Part shown: piece after piece, positions 1 through 7,154 of the stretch
Position numbering within the stretch: the stretch's first letter is position 1
How the letters are laid out: every line of letters starts with the position of its first letter
Assembly (NCBI RefSeq): GCF_014203535.1
Contig: NZ_JACHJI010000017.1
Coordinates: 60,433 to 124,432, forward strand
Source: Streptomyces griseomycini
Lineage (GTDB): Bacteria > Actinomycetota > Actinomycetes > Streptomycetales > Streptomycetaceae
Direction: 5' to 3'
Length of the DNA stretch: 64,000 nucleotides
Notes under the pieces: model-generated
The model's input: only the letters and a program-made list of their open reading frames with translations
Databases searched by the model: none
Told to the model about the DNA's origin: nothing
Translations under genes and position numbers: made by a program

Positions 1-881
1 GCGAGGTTTCCTCGTGCGGACAGGCCTGGCAGCGTGTTGCACTCCAGGATGGTGACGCGGCCGTTGGCGCCCGCCATGAAGTCGACGCGCAGCACGCCGT
101 GCGCGCCGATCATCCGCCACACCCGCCGGGCCATGTACTTCATGGAGTCCGTCATGTGCTGCGGCAATATGGACGGGCAGTGCTCGGTGCGCAGAGTCGG
201 GTCGTGCTTGGCCTCGTAGTCGTAGAACTCGCGGGTCGTCTCGACGTCGAGGACAGGCAGCGTCATGACGCGGCCGTCGATCTCGATGAGGCCCACGGTG
301 CACGGCAGGCCCTGGATGTACTCCTCGACCATGTACTCGGCGTACGGCTCCGCGTGCGCGGCTTCGATCATGCGACTGAGCTGGGTCTCGTCGTGTGCGA
401 TGCCGGCTGCAAGGCTTCCGCCGCCGCTGGACGGCTTGACGAACACGGGGAACCCGATGGAGTGCCTGACGACGGACAGCGTGTGCGTCACCGACACCTG
501 CGGGTCAATCATCACCCACCGGGGGGTGTCCAGGTGTTCCTTGAGGGCCAGGTTCTTGAAGGTGGGTTTGTGCATGCCGATCGCGGAAGCGAGCACCCCG
601 GAACCGGTGTAGGGAATCCGGGCGGTTTCGAGGGCGCCCTGAATCTTGCCGTCCTCGCCCCCAAGCCCGTGCAGGCCGAGGAGTGCCACGTCGATACGCC
701 CCTGCAGGGCAGAGAGCGGGATGTCCGCCACGTCGATCAGGTCGGTGCTGATCCCGGCATCGGTGAGAGCCTTGGACGCGTGCTCGCCGGAGGCGATTGA
801 ACCGGGCCGTTCGGGGGAGGCGCCTCCGCAGAGGACACCAATCCGTAAGGTCTGGATGTCCGGCACCATTGCTGCTGTCAC
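1..881 (-). CDS. D-alanine-D-alanine ligase-like ATP-grasp protein (C-terminus off left edge)
   Basis: ATP-grasp ligase resembling D-Ala-D-Ala ligase, which joins two D-amino acids for peptidoglycan. About 293 residues are visible and the gene runs off the window's left edge. Seen: N-terminal GVLCGGASPE (about residues 15-24), HGLGGEDGKIQG (71-82), the ATP-grasp lysine strand PVFVKPSSGGGS (145-156), and near the edge LECNTLPGLS, the Mg/phosphate-binding signature of the family. The GTG start has a GAAGGAG ribosome site. Codon 12 is TTA, the rare leucine codon read by the bldA tRNA in Streptomyces, which suggests late or developmental expression. It could equally be a D-Ala-D-Lac or other dipeptide ligase; the specificity-determining C-terminal part is missing. 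Confidence 0.85.
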   Translation of the reverse strand, partial: MTAAMVPDIQTLRIGVLCGGASPERPGSIASGEHASKALTDAGISTDLIDVADIPLSALQGRIDVALLGLHGLGGEDGKIQGALETARIPYTGSGVLASAIGMHKPTFKNLALKEHLDTPRWVMIDPQVSVTHTLSVVRHSIGFPVFVKPSSGGGSLAAGIAHDETQLSRMIEAAHAEPYAEYMVEEYIQGLPCTVGLIEIDGRVMTLPVLDVETTREFYDYEAKHDPTLRTEHCPSILPQHMTDSMKYMARRVWRMIGAHGVLRVDFMAGANGRVTILECNTLPGLSARGNL

Positions 882-1068
882 GCGATTCTCCTTCGCGTTG
901 TGACATGGGTGGTGTCCTCGGCGCGGCGGCTGATCCTGGCAGGGGTGACCGTCGCGCCGAGCTGTATACCGCTCCTTCGTGGGGAGCGGAGAGAAGCCCG
1001 ACGCGGGGCGATGACCTTGCCGTGGGGGAACACGAGTCGGGCAGTTCGTCCCCGCGCCGGGAGTTGTG

Positions 1069-1113
1069 CCTGCCTGGCGGCCCGGCCGGGGGACATTCGG
1101 GCCGCCAGGCAGG
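1069..1113 (-). terminator. Strong hairpin terminator
   Basis: Perfect 15-bp inverted repeat (1069-1083 with 1099-1113, 15-nt loop) just after the stop of the minus-strand gene ending at 1117. Confidence 0.75.
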
Positions 1114-1116
1114 GGT

Positions 1117-1818
1117 CTATGCGGCGCGCTCCAGTTCCCAGAGCAGTTGGTCCAGGCCCATGAGGCGGAAGGTGCTGAGGCGGCGCACCATCTGGGAGGC
1201 GAGGACGGTCGGCAGGAGCGGGTGGCCGTACGGGATCGGTCCCTCCGGCCGCTGTACGACCAGTACGCCGTCGGCGCTGGCGCCGTAGCCGACACCGTTC
1301 ACGCCGTACAGGGGTGCGCTCTGCGCCAGGAGCACCACCGGGTCGCGGGTGAGGTGCGGGCACAGCTCGGCGGCGGGGCGTGCGTGCCGGGCGCACACCG
1401 GCGGCTGGTTCGTCAGGACCATCGAGTCGTCGGGGTCCACCGTGTCCGGGCCGGCGAGGAAGATGTACCCGAGCGGGGTCCGCGCGCGTTCGGCGCAGAC
1501 CTGGCAGCGCATCGCCTGCATCGTGCCCCGCTGCCGCAGGGGGTGCATCATCCGCCACTGTGGCCTGCCCGTCGGCTGGCCGAGGTCGTCGACGGGGCCG
1601 AAGGAGCAGCGGGCCCACAGCACGCCGCGCAGGTCACGGTCCCGGGGGTCCTCGTCGGCGTAGCACAGCCGGTAGCGGCCTTTCCCGAGCGGGGCCAGTC
1701 GCAGGTTGTCGGGGGCGGCTTCCTCCCCCTCACGCTGGATGACGAACGGGATCAGGGGCGGCTCGGTGCGCACAGTCTTCTCTTCCAGGGATCGTGGCGG
1801 CGGGGGGAGAGTGGTCAC
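1117..1818 (-). CDS. Unknown protein with possible zinc site
   Basis: A 233-residue protein I do not recognise by function. It has a Cys/His cluster, CQVCAER about residues 90-96 followed about 40 residues later by CARH and CPHL, that could bind a metal. The GTG start overlaps the stop of the upstream gene (GTGA), which is why I prefer it to longer in-frame starts inside that gene. Last of a three-gene operon that begins with an RsbW-like kinase, so a role in the same signalling module is possible but inferred only from position. A strong terminator follows. Confidence 0.7.
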   Translation of the reverse strand: MTTLPPPPRSLEEKTVRTEPPLIPFVIQREGEEAAPDNLRLAPLGKGRYRLCYADEDPRDRDLRGVLWARCSFGPVDDLGQPTGRPQWRMMHPLRQRGTMQAMRCQVCAERARTPLGYIFLAGPDTVDPDDSMVLTNQPPVCARHARPAAELCPHLTRDPVVLLAQSAPLYGVNGVGYGASADGVLVVQRPEGPIPYGHPLLPTVLASQMVRRLSTFRLMGLDQLLWELERAA

Positions 1819-2222
1819 GCCGCCTCCTTGAGGCATCCAATGGCGGCCAGGCGCTCGAGGAGCTCGTTCGCGGCCCAGGCCATCCGTCGCAGGTGGCCGA
1901 CGGCGCTTTGGTGGTCGGCCGGTGTGCGCTCGGCGTGCAGGGCGCGGGCGCGTTGGGCCAGTCGGCCGGCTTCGTGGTCTTCGTGGGCGGCCTCGGTGGC
2001 GATCGCTATGTCCACGAGACGTGTCAGGTGTTCGTGGAGCCGTTGGGCGAGTCCCTCCAGGCCGGCTCCGCTTGGGGCGACGTCGTCCAGCGCGGTGGCG
2101 ATGTCGTCGAGTAAGGCGCCGCCGTCGAACGGGGTCCACTGGCGGACCTTCTCCAAGACGCCGGTCAGGGCCTGTGCGTCCAGGGGTGGCGTCCACCGTA
2201 AGGCGGGGACCGGGGCGGTCAT
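1815..2222 (-). CDS. Unknown helical protein, middle gene of anti-sigma operon
   Basis: A 135-residue, Ala/Leu/His-rich, probably all-helical protein of unknown function, with no signal peptide or membrane segment. The ATG at 2222 overlaps the preceding stop (ATGA) and its own stop overlaps the next start (GTGA), so the three genes 2737 to 1117 are translationally coupled. This decides the start over an upstream ATG 11 codons earlier that lies inside the previous gene. Helical partners of RsbW-type kinases exist, but nothing in the sequence proves such a role. Confidence 0.65.
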   Translation of the reverse strand: MTAPVPALRWTPPLDAQALTGVLEKVRQWTPFDGGALLDDIATALDDVAPSGAGLEGLAQRLHEHLTRLVDIAIATEAAHEDHEAGRLAQRARALHAERTPADHQSAVGHLRRMAWAANELLERLAAIGCLKEAA

Positions 2223-2737
2223 GATGCCGCTCCGGCCGGGATGGTGAGGCTGCACCAGGTCTCGGCGCCGTTGTCGCTGGTTCCCCAGGTGCCGCCGCTT
2301 TCCTTCACGAGGGCCTGGACGAGCTGCAGGCCGCGCCCGCTCTCGTCTTTGTGGCCCGGGGTCTTCGGGGTGGCGTTGCCCGGCATCCCGTCACGGACCG
2401 CGATACGGAGGCTCTTGTCCTCCGCGGTGATGGACAGGCTGATCTCCGTGGTGCCGCTGTGCAGCAACGCGTTGGTCAGCAGCTCAGAGACGATCAGCAT
2501 CACGTCGCCCTTCAACACCTCGAGGCCGCAGTACCTGAGCCGGGCGGCGGCGATACGGCGCATGGTGCCGATCCGGGCCGCGTCCCCGGCCGGCGGGTGG
2601 GTGCCGCAGGGGCGGGGAGCGACCGCGAAGCACGCGGTCATCACGTCCCCGCTGCGGGGGAGGGCCGTGCGCGACGTCCGTACGACCGGAGTCTTCCAGG
2701 GGTTTTCCTGCTGCGCAGCAGACGCAGGTGATGCCAT
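2219..2737 (-). CDS. RsbW/SpoIIAB-like anti-sigma factor ATP-binding protein
   Basis: A 172-residue GHKL (HATPase) protein of the anti-sigma-factor serine kinase class very common in Streptomyces. Visible ATP-site boxes: N-box SELLTNALLHSG (about residues 84-95), G1 box VRDGMPG (about 113-119) and G2 box GRGLQLV (about 133-139). Family members bind a sigma factor and phosphorylate an anti-anti-sigma partner; neither partner is adjacent here. It is the first gene of a tightly overlapping operon and is divergent from the XRE regulator gene at 2917, with a perfect palindrome in the shared intergenic region. Confidence 0.85.
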   Translation of the reverse strand: MASPASAAQQENPWKTPVVRTSRTALPRSGDVMTACFAVAPRPCGTHPPAGDAARIGTMRRIAAARLRYCGLEVLKGDVMLIVSELLTNALLHSGTTEISLSITAEDKSLRIAVRDGMPGNATPKTPGHKDESGRGLQLVQALVKESGGTWGTSDNGAETWCSLTIPAGAAS

Positions 2738-2881
2738 GCCGGGGCCTCCAGACGCCCAATGCGTGACGGTGCGGCAGGGCGAAGCGGAATCGCACGGGGG
2801 TGCGACTTTCCCAGCTTGCCTGTCACGGTTTGCGTTGGCTCAACTACCGTGGCGGTAGGACGCATTGGTAAGCAACTGGAT

Positions 2882-2903
2882 CGCCACTGAAAATTCAGTG
2901 GCG
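2882..2903. promoter_or_regulatory. Perfect 22-bp palindrome, probable operator
   Basis: CGCCACTGAA and its exact reverse complement are separated by AA. It lies in the divergent region between the anti-sigma operon and the XRE regulator, 13 bp before that ATG, as expected for an autoregulatory operator. Confidence 0.6.
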
Positions 2904-2916
2904 TCGCAAATGGACT

Positions 2917-3906
2917 ATGCCAGAACCTGCACAGGGGGCTGCGGTGGGCGCACAGCGGGTGTCACACTCTGCGCAGGGTCGTACTCAACCAGCGCAGACG
3001 CATGGGGGTGGTGCACAGGTGGCGGCGAAGCGAGGGGCGACCGGGCGGCGTTTGGATCTTGGGATCCAGCTACGGCAGTTGCGCGAGAACTGCCCGCCCG
3101 TCGAGGACGGCAGAGCGCGCGGCATGACCCGGAAAGCCGCCGTGCGCGGGCTCAGGCAACTGTCGGAGGCGTCCCTCGCGCGGATCGAGCACGGCGAGCT
3201 CAATTTCCGGCGCAACGTCGGGGACCTGCGCACGCTGTTGAAGCGATACGCCGTCGAGGATGACGAGCTGATCGAGTACCTGGTCGAGCTGAACCGCGAG
3301 GCCGCGAACGACGACTGGCTGACCACGTTCCGCGCCTTCATGCCGACGGGGATGCCGCACTACGTCGGTCTGGAAGCGGAGGCTACCGAGATCCTGGCCT
3401 ACCACCCGACCGTCGTGTGCGGCCTCCTGCAGACGGAGGACTACGCGCGGGCCCTGTTCGAGGTCCAGCGGCCCGTCGAGGACACCACCAGCGAGTTCAT
3501 ACAGCGCAACGTGGACCTACGGATGGAGCGAAAGCGCAGGGTCCTCGAGCGCGGCGACGTCCGTCTCCGCGTCATACTCGGCGAGGCTGCCCTGCGCATC
3601 CCCGTCGGGGACGACGAGACGATGCTCGAGCAGTACCGCGAGATCATCAAACTGGCCCGGCAGGACCACATCCAGGTCCAGGTGCTGCCGTTCAGGCGCG
3701 GCTACCGAGCAACCAACGATTTCGCCATCCTCGACCTCGGAGAGCTGCCGTCGCGGGTTCAGACTGACAATGCGTGGGGGGCCGTGTCCACGAGCGACAA
3801 GCCCCGTGAAGTCGACCGGTTCACACGCCGGTTCAACGCGATGGTCGGGGCCGCTCTCGGCCTCGAGGAGACCATCGAATTCCTGGAATCACTCACTGGA
3901 AAGTAG
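2917..3906 (+). CDS. XRE-family regulator with DUF5753 domain
   Basis: Helix-turn-helix regulator, 329 residues from this ATG. The HTH lies at about residues 45-105 (LGIQLRQLR ... LSEASLARIEHGE), followed by the long sensor-like domain typical of Streptomyces DUF5753 proteins (HYVGLEAEA ... VVCGLLQTEDYARAL ... VQVLPF). These are almost always paired with a downstream DUF397 protein, as here (23-bp gap). No clear ribosome site precedes 2917; a GTG at 3019 with a G-rich stretch upstream is a credible alternative and would trim 34 low-complexity residues. The palindrome 13 bp upstream may be its own operator. Confidence 0.88.
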   Translation: MPEPAQGAAVGAQRVSHSAQGRTQPAQTHGGGAQVAAKRGATGRRLDLGIQLRQLRENCPPVEDGRARGMTRKAAVRGLRQLSEASLARIEHGELNFRRNVGDLRTLLKRYAVEDDELIEYLVELNREAANDDWLTTFRAFMPTGMPHYVGLEAEATEILAYHPTVVCGLLQTEDYARALFEVQRPVEDTTSEFIQRNVDLRMERKRRVLERGDVRLRVILGEAALRIPVGDDETMLEQYREIIKLARQDHIQVQVLPFRRGYRATNDFAILDLGELPSRVQTDNAWGAVSTSDKPREVDRFTRRFNAMVGAALGLEETIEFLESLTGK

Positions 3907-3928
3907 CGGAGCCATCAACACTCACCTC

Positions 3929-4144
3929 ATGCCCCAGACCTCTACCGAGATCGCCCCGGAAGGCGCCTGGTTCAAGTCCTCGTACAGCAGCGACGGCACC
4001 GGCAACTGCGTGGAGGCCGCCAACCTCCCGGCCGCGGTCGCTGTCCGTGACTCCAAGGACAAGAAGGGGCCCGCGCTGGTCTTCCCGCGCAGCTCCTGGG
4101 CCACCTTCATCACCAGCGTGAGCCAGGGCGAGACCACCGCCTGA
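3929..4144 (+). CDS. DUF397 small partner protein
   Basis: A 71-residue protein with the classic DUF397 pattern: WFKSSYSSDGTGNCVEAA near residues 13-30 and VAVRDSKD at about 37-44. DUF397 proteins follow DUF5753 XRE regulators throughout Streptomyces (WhiJ/BldB-like systems) and are thought to bind or counteract the regulator. The ATG at 3929 begins exactly where the family homology starts. A perfect terminator hairpin follows. Confidence 0.9.
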   Translation: MPQTSTEIAPEGAWFKSSYSSDGTGNCVEAANLPAAVAVRDSKDKKGPALVFPRSSWATFITSVSQGETTA

Positions 4145-4179
4145 CGCACGCCCGACCTGGGCACTGCCCAACAGCATGG

Positions 4180-4208
4180 GGCCCCCCTCAGAGACGTTGA
4201 GGGGGGCC
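4180..4208 (+). terminator. Rho-independent-like terminator
   Basis: Perfect 11-bp stem (4180-4190 with 4198-4208), 7-nt loop, 35 bp after the DUF397 stop. It can also serve the converging integrase gene. Confidence 0.8.
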
Positions 4209-4277
4209 GCCATCGTTCTACGCCGACGGTACCGGTGCCAGGCCCCGCACGGTACGGAACCGGCCCAACGGGCGCGG

Positions 4278-5432
4278 TCAGGCCGGTGCCGTCGGGTCGT
4301 GTACGGGAACCTTGTCGAACGGGTTCTTCTTCGCGTCCTGGGCGGGGCGGACGTAGACCTTGCGGGGGATGGATGAGCCCTTGGCCCACCGGCCGGCCCG
4401 CTCGAGGTCCTCGTCCGTGGCGTCGTTCGCGGCAAGGTCGGTGGCGGCGCCCGCGCGTAGGCCGTGGGAGGTGATTGGCCGGCCGTCGCCCACCAGGCCG
4501 GCCTTGGCGAACCAGTGCTTCACGCGCTCATTGACGACGTGCCCCCGCAGGTGAAGGCCCCGCTTGGTGGCCGTTTTCGCGCGGGTCTCCTCCGTGGCCG
4601 GCATGCCGTTCTTGAGGAGGTGCCGGAAGACGGGGCCGGTCGTGACGCCCATGCTGGCGAGGTAGTCCAGCCAGCGGCGCATCCGGCGGACGAGCTGGAC
4701 GTCCTCCGGCCGGTCCTTGAGGGGGATCGTCTGCTCCTCGTCCTTGTGGGTCTTGTCCTCGGCGAGCCAGACAAGGACGCGGTCGTCCAGGACCTTCACG
4801 TCCTCGATCTCCAGGTTGACGTCCTCGATGCTGCGCCCGAGGAACATGTACCCGAAGGCGAACATGGCCGCGTCGCGGATGCCGATCGGCCGGCCGTCGG
4901 CTTCGGCCTTCTCCATCATCGGCACGACGTACGACAGGGTGAGCGGGAAGGCCTGCCGCGTGCGCACCGCGCGCTTGTTCTTCTTCCGGTAGTCGGCCAG
5001 GAGCCGCAGGTACAGGCTGTTATCCGGCTTCTTCCCCGCGGGCATCGCCGTACGGATCCGCGACATGTAGTTCTTGATCGTGGCGACCTTGAGGCCCCGC
5101 TGCATCAGGTGCCGACTGTACTCGGTGAACGTCGCCGTGGTGCACGGCACCGCCACACGGCCCTGCTCCGCACACCACGCCTTGAAGGCCTTCATCGGGC
5201 CGGAGTCGCCCGGGTCGGACTCGTCCAGGATGCGCGCGGTCTCTTCGCTGACGTACAGGTCCCGCTCGGTGTACGTCGTGCCCGGATCGTCGCTGGTCGG
5301 GATGGACTCCCCGGGCCGCAACACCGTGTGCTCGTCGACGAGCGGGCGGGGCGCCGGCGCAGCGCGCACCAGCTCCCCGTCCTCGACGAATTCGGCGTCG
5401 ACGACCTCGTCGTCCTCGGCGCGCACCGTCAT
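4278..5432 (-). CDS. Tyrosine recombinase / integrase
   Basis: Site-specific recombinase of 384 residues with a full catalytic set: box I Arg in LGRSIEDV, a beta-hairpin Lys in EDKTHKDEEQ, box II HGLRAG (His-x-x-Arg), Trp in GRWAKGS (in place of the second His) and nucleophile Tyr in PRKVYVRP near the C-terminus. An N-terminal SAM-like core-binding domain precedes these. It could integrate the element or resolve multimers. No attP-like direct repeat or tRNA end is obvious beside it. Its ATG overlaps the stop of the gene at 5429 (ATGA), making it the last gene of a three-gene operon. Confidence 0.88.
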   Translation of the reverse strand: MTVRAEDDEVVDAEFVEDGELVRAAPAPRPLVDEHTVLRPGESIPTSDDPGTTYTERDLYVSEETARILDESDPGDSGPMKAFKAWCAEQGRVAVPCTTATFTEYSRHLMQRGLKVATIKNYMSRIRTAMPAGKKPDNSLYLRLLADYRKKNKRAVRTRQAFPLTLSYVVPMMEKAEADGRPIGIRDAAMFAFGYMFLGRSIEDVNLEIEDVKVLDDRVLVWLAEDKTHKDEEQTIPLKDRPEDVQLVRRMRRWLDYLASMGVTTGPVFRHLLKNGMPATEETRAKTATKRGLHLRGHVVNERVKHWFAKAGLVGDGRPITSHGLRAGAATDLAANDATDEDLERAGRWAKGSSIPRKVYVRPAQDAKKNPFDKVPVHDPTAPA

Positions 5433-5734
5433 GCCGCGGGCCTGGCCTCTGCGTCAGCGGGGACCGGGTCGATGTGGTGGAGGGCGATGCCGCCGGACTC
5501 GCCCTTCACCTGGACGACCGGAGTGCCGTCCCCCAACGCCCACGCGGGGGACCGTGTGACGGTGTCCAGCGTCCGGCACGGGTCACTCCCCCACGCGGGC
5601 GGCAGGGTGCCGGTGGCGGCCCGTTCCCGGTAGGCCACGGCCACCGGGTCCTCGGGTCGCACGAAGGGGTACGCCACCACCCGCGTGCCGACCGGGTACC
5701 GCGCGTTCCACTCGTCCGCGTTGAGGCTGCTCAC
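5429..5734 (-). CDS. Unknown small protein upstream of integrase
   Basis: A 101-residue protein of unknown function, rich in Pro, Val and Gly, with a predicted beta-strand-rich core (VGTRVVAYPF ... PVVQVKGESGGIALHHI). No transmembrane segment or catalytic motif. It overlaps the integrase start by 4 nt and is itself overlapped by the upstream gene's end (5731/5734), so it is translated from the integrase operon. It might be an accessory to recombination; this is inferred from coupling only. Confidence 0.7.
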   Translation of the reverse strand: MSSLNADEWNARYPVGTRVVAYPFVRPEDPVAVAYRERAATGTLPPAWGSDPCRTLDTVTRSPAWALGDGTPVVQVKGESGGIALHHIDPVPADAEARPAA

Positions 5735-6156
5735 TGCCCTTCCTTCACCTTCCGCTCTGCGGCCTGCAGCACCTTCCGGTGGCCATCGAGCGTGATCTTC
5801 AAAGTCCCGACCAATGCATTCGTGTTGTCGCTGTACTCCTGCGTAGCCAGCTCGTGCACCAGGCGCAGAAGGAACCCGACGTTGAACTGGTCCCGGTTGT
5901 AGAGCAGCACACGGCAGTTGCCGTCCGTCGGCAGCCGATCGGGCAGGTGACCGATGTTGTGCTCAGCCAGCCGCTCGGTGATGCGCTCCATGATTCGGGC
6001 GCCGGCCCGCTGTGCCCCGTCGAAGCGGACCAGTGCCTCCACGTACCACATGTCGTAGCCGCCGATGGCGGCGAGGTAGTCGGGCAGCTTGGCCCACGCT
6101 TCCTCGACATTGGTCGCCCCGGGCATCTGCGGTACCACCACGCTCGCGCTCGCCAC
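5731..6156 (-). CDS. Unknown protein, first gene of integrase operon
   Basis: A 141-residue, mostly helical protein of unknown function. The GTG start is chosen because GAGGAGGGGG lies 8 nt upstream. Aromatic and acidic patches (YDMWYVEALVRFDGAQ) and a basic C-terminal tail (ERKVKEGQ) are visible; no known motif. It leads the operon 6156 to 4278 and is preceded at 6217-6242 by an inverted repeat that is probably its operator, so it may be the regulatory gene of the integration module. Confidence 0.65.
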   Translation of the reverse strand: MASASVVVPQMPGATNVEEAWAKLPDYLAAIGGYDMWYVEALVRFDGAQRAGARIMERITERLAEHNIGHLPDRLPTDGNCRVLLYNRDQFNVGFLLRLVHELATQEYSDNTNALVGTLKITLDGHRKVLQAAERKVKEGQ

Positions 6157-6216
6157 CTGTCCATCCCCCTCCTCGTTGGCCCGGCAGATGCCGGATCTGA
6201 TGTGGCGCCAACTTTA

Positions 6217-6242
6217 CCGACAACAATTGGAGTTATTGTCGG
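6217..6242. promoter_or_regulatory. Inverted-repeat operator in divergent promoter region
   Basis: CCGACAACAAT faces ATTATTGTCGG-like sequence: the outer 7 bp pair perfectly, with near-symmetry inside. It is an unusually AT-rich spot between the divergent genes starting at 6156 (-) and 6321 (+). Confidence 0.5.
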
Positions 6243-6276
6243 CTACCCACGAGTAACCCCGTATCGTGTCTTCCGA

Positions 6277-6320
6277 GGGCGGAGAGCACCGCCCGAACCA
6301 CGAACCGAAGGAGCACCCCC
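6277..6320 (+). promoter_or_regulatory. AGAGCA-loop hairpin plus start-associated sequence
   Basis: Stem GGGCGG/CCGCCC with loop AGAGCA (6283-6288), then ACCACGAACCGAAGGAGCAC running into the GTG at 6321. One of 14 copies of this 5'-leader element in the window. Confidence 0.75.
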
Positions 6321-6584
6321 GTGCGGAAGCTGCCCGGCAAGTTGAAGCTCGTCGCGTACGCCCTCGTTCTCCTGGCCCTCGCGCACCCGGGCGCCGTTCC
6401 GCCCGTGCTCGGTATCGCGCTCGCCATGGCGGGCGCCGTCATCGGCTGGGCCCTGGCGCACCTGTCGCTCGCCCTCACGCTTGCCGCCGGCGTTTTGCTG
6501 TTCCGGGCCTTCCCCGGCATCCCGCGCTGGTTCAGCCGCTCCTGGGACGCCTCGGTCGACTCCGTGCTCCCCGTCAAGGCGTAA
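6321..6584 (+). CDS. Small membrane protein
   Basis: An 87-residue protein with two predicted membrane helices (about residues 9-30 and 38-65: VAYALVLLALAHPG and IGWALAHLSLALTLAAGVLLF) and short basic ends. Function unknown. Small hydrophobic proteins of this type accompany TraB on Streptomyces plasmids (Spd, plasmid-spread proteins), and TraB is encoded 6 kb downstream on the same strand, but no direct similarity can be claimed. GTG start set by the GAAGGAG in its conserved leader. Confidence 0.7.
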   Translation: MRKLPGKLKLVAYALVLLALAHPGAVPPVLGIALAMAGAVIGWALAHLSLALTLAAGVLLFRAFPGIPRWFSRSWDASVDSVLPVKA

Positions 6585-6586
6585 CA

Positions 6587-6607
6587 ACGGCTCTGTTCGA
6601 GCCGTTC
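6587..6607 (+). terminator. Short hairpin terminator
   Basis: AACGGCTC pairs perfectly with GAGCCGTT (8 bp, 5-nt loop) immediately after the stop at 6584. Confidence 0.5.
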
Positions 6608-6675
6608 GATTCTTCGCCCAGAACGATTCTCCGCTCACCCCCTCATGACCCCACGGACGCCCGTTGTGGCGCCGA

Positions 6676-6719
6676 CCGGTGGAGAGCAACCGCCGGAAGT
6701 CCAAACGAAGGAGCCCTCT
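6676..6719 (+). promoter_or_regulatory. AGAGCAA-loop hairpin plus start-associated sequence
   Basis: Stem CCGGTGG/CCGCCGG, with one G-U pair that keeps pairing intact, loop AGAGCAA, then ACGAAGGAG before the GTG at 6720. Confidence 0.75.
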
Positions 6720-7100
6720 GTGGCCACCGTTGAAATCGTCAGCTTCGGCTACTTGCACGGTCAGGCCCCGGAAGCCGATGTGACCCTCGACCTGCGGCGG
6801 GCCTTCCGAGACCCGCACGTCGACCCGCGCATGCGAGAGCTGACCGGCTACGACCGACTCGTACGCCGGAAGGTCCTGAACACCGCTGGAGTCCGTCAGC
6901 TCTTGAAGGCCACAACCAGGCAGGTGCAGGCGTACGCGGCGGGTCCGAACGTCGAGCACATCGTCATCGGTTCGGGATGTGCGGGCGGACGTCACAGGTC
7001 GGTGGTTGTTGCCGAGAAGCTGGCCCGTCGGCTCCGGCGCCGCGGTCACACCGTCACCGTCACCCACCGAGACATCCGCCGGGCAGTCGTCCAGCGCTGA
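6720..7100 (+). CDS. RapZ C-terminal-domain protein (stand-alone)
   Basis: A 126-residue protein matching only the C-terminal half of the RNase adaptor RapZ (YvcJ family): N-terminal IVSFGYLHGQAPEADVTLDLR, central DPRMRELTGYD, and the phosphate/sugar-binding signature GCAGGRHRSVVVAEKLA at about residues 85-101. In full-length RapZ this half senses glucosamine-6-phosphate and binds small RNA; the N-terminal P-loop kinase-like half is absent here. Stand-alone versions are known in actinobacterial mobile elements from memory. It may bind RNA or a nucleotide-like ligand. GTG start set by AAGGAG 7 nt upstream; it has its own 5' hairpin element. Confidence 0.75.
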   Translation: MATVEIVSFGYLHGQAPEADVTLDLRRAFRDPHVDPRMRELTGYDRLVRRKVLNTAGVRQLLKATTRQVQAYAAGPNVEHIVIGSGCAGGRHRSVVVAEKLARRLRRRGHTVTVTHRDIRRAVVQR

Positions 7101-7112
7101 CCAGCACCCACC

Positions 7113-7154
7113 GGCGGAGAGCAACCGCCTGCACCCGAAGAGAGGAACACCCCG
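7113..7154 (+). promoter_or_regulatory. AGAGCAA-loop hairpin plus start-associated sequence
   Basis: Stem GGCGG/CCGCC, loop AGAGCAA, then CCCGAAGAGAGGAACACCCC before the ATG at 7155. Confidence 0.72.

Noticed and set aside
4278..5432. Adjacent attachment site for the integrase
   Set aside because: No tRNA 3' end or convincing direct repeat was found within a few hundred bases, so no att site is annotated.
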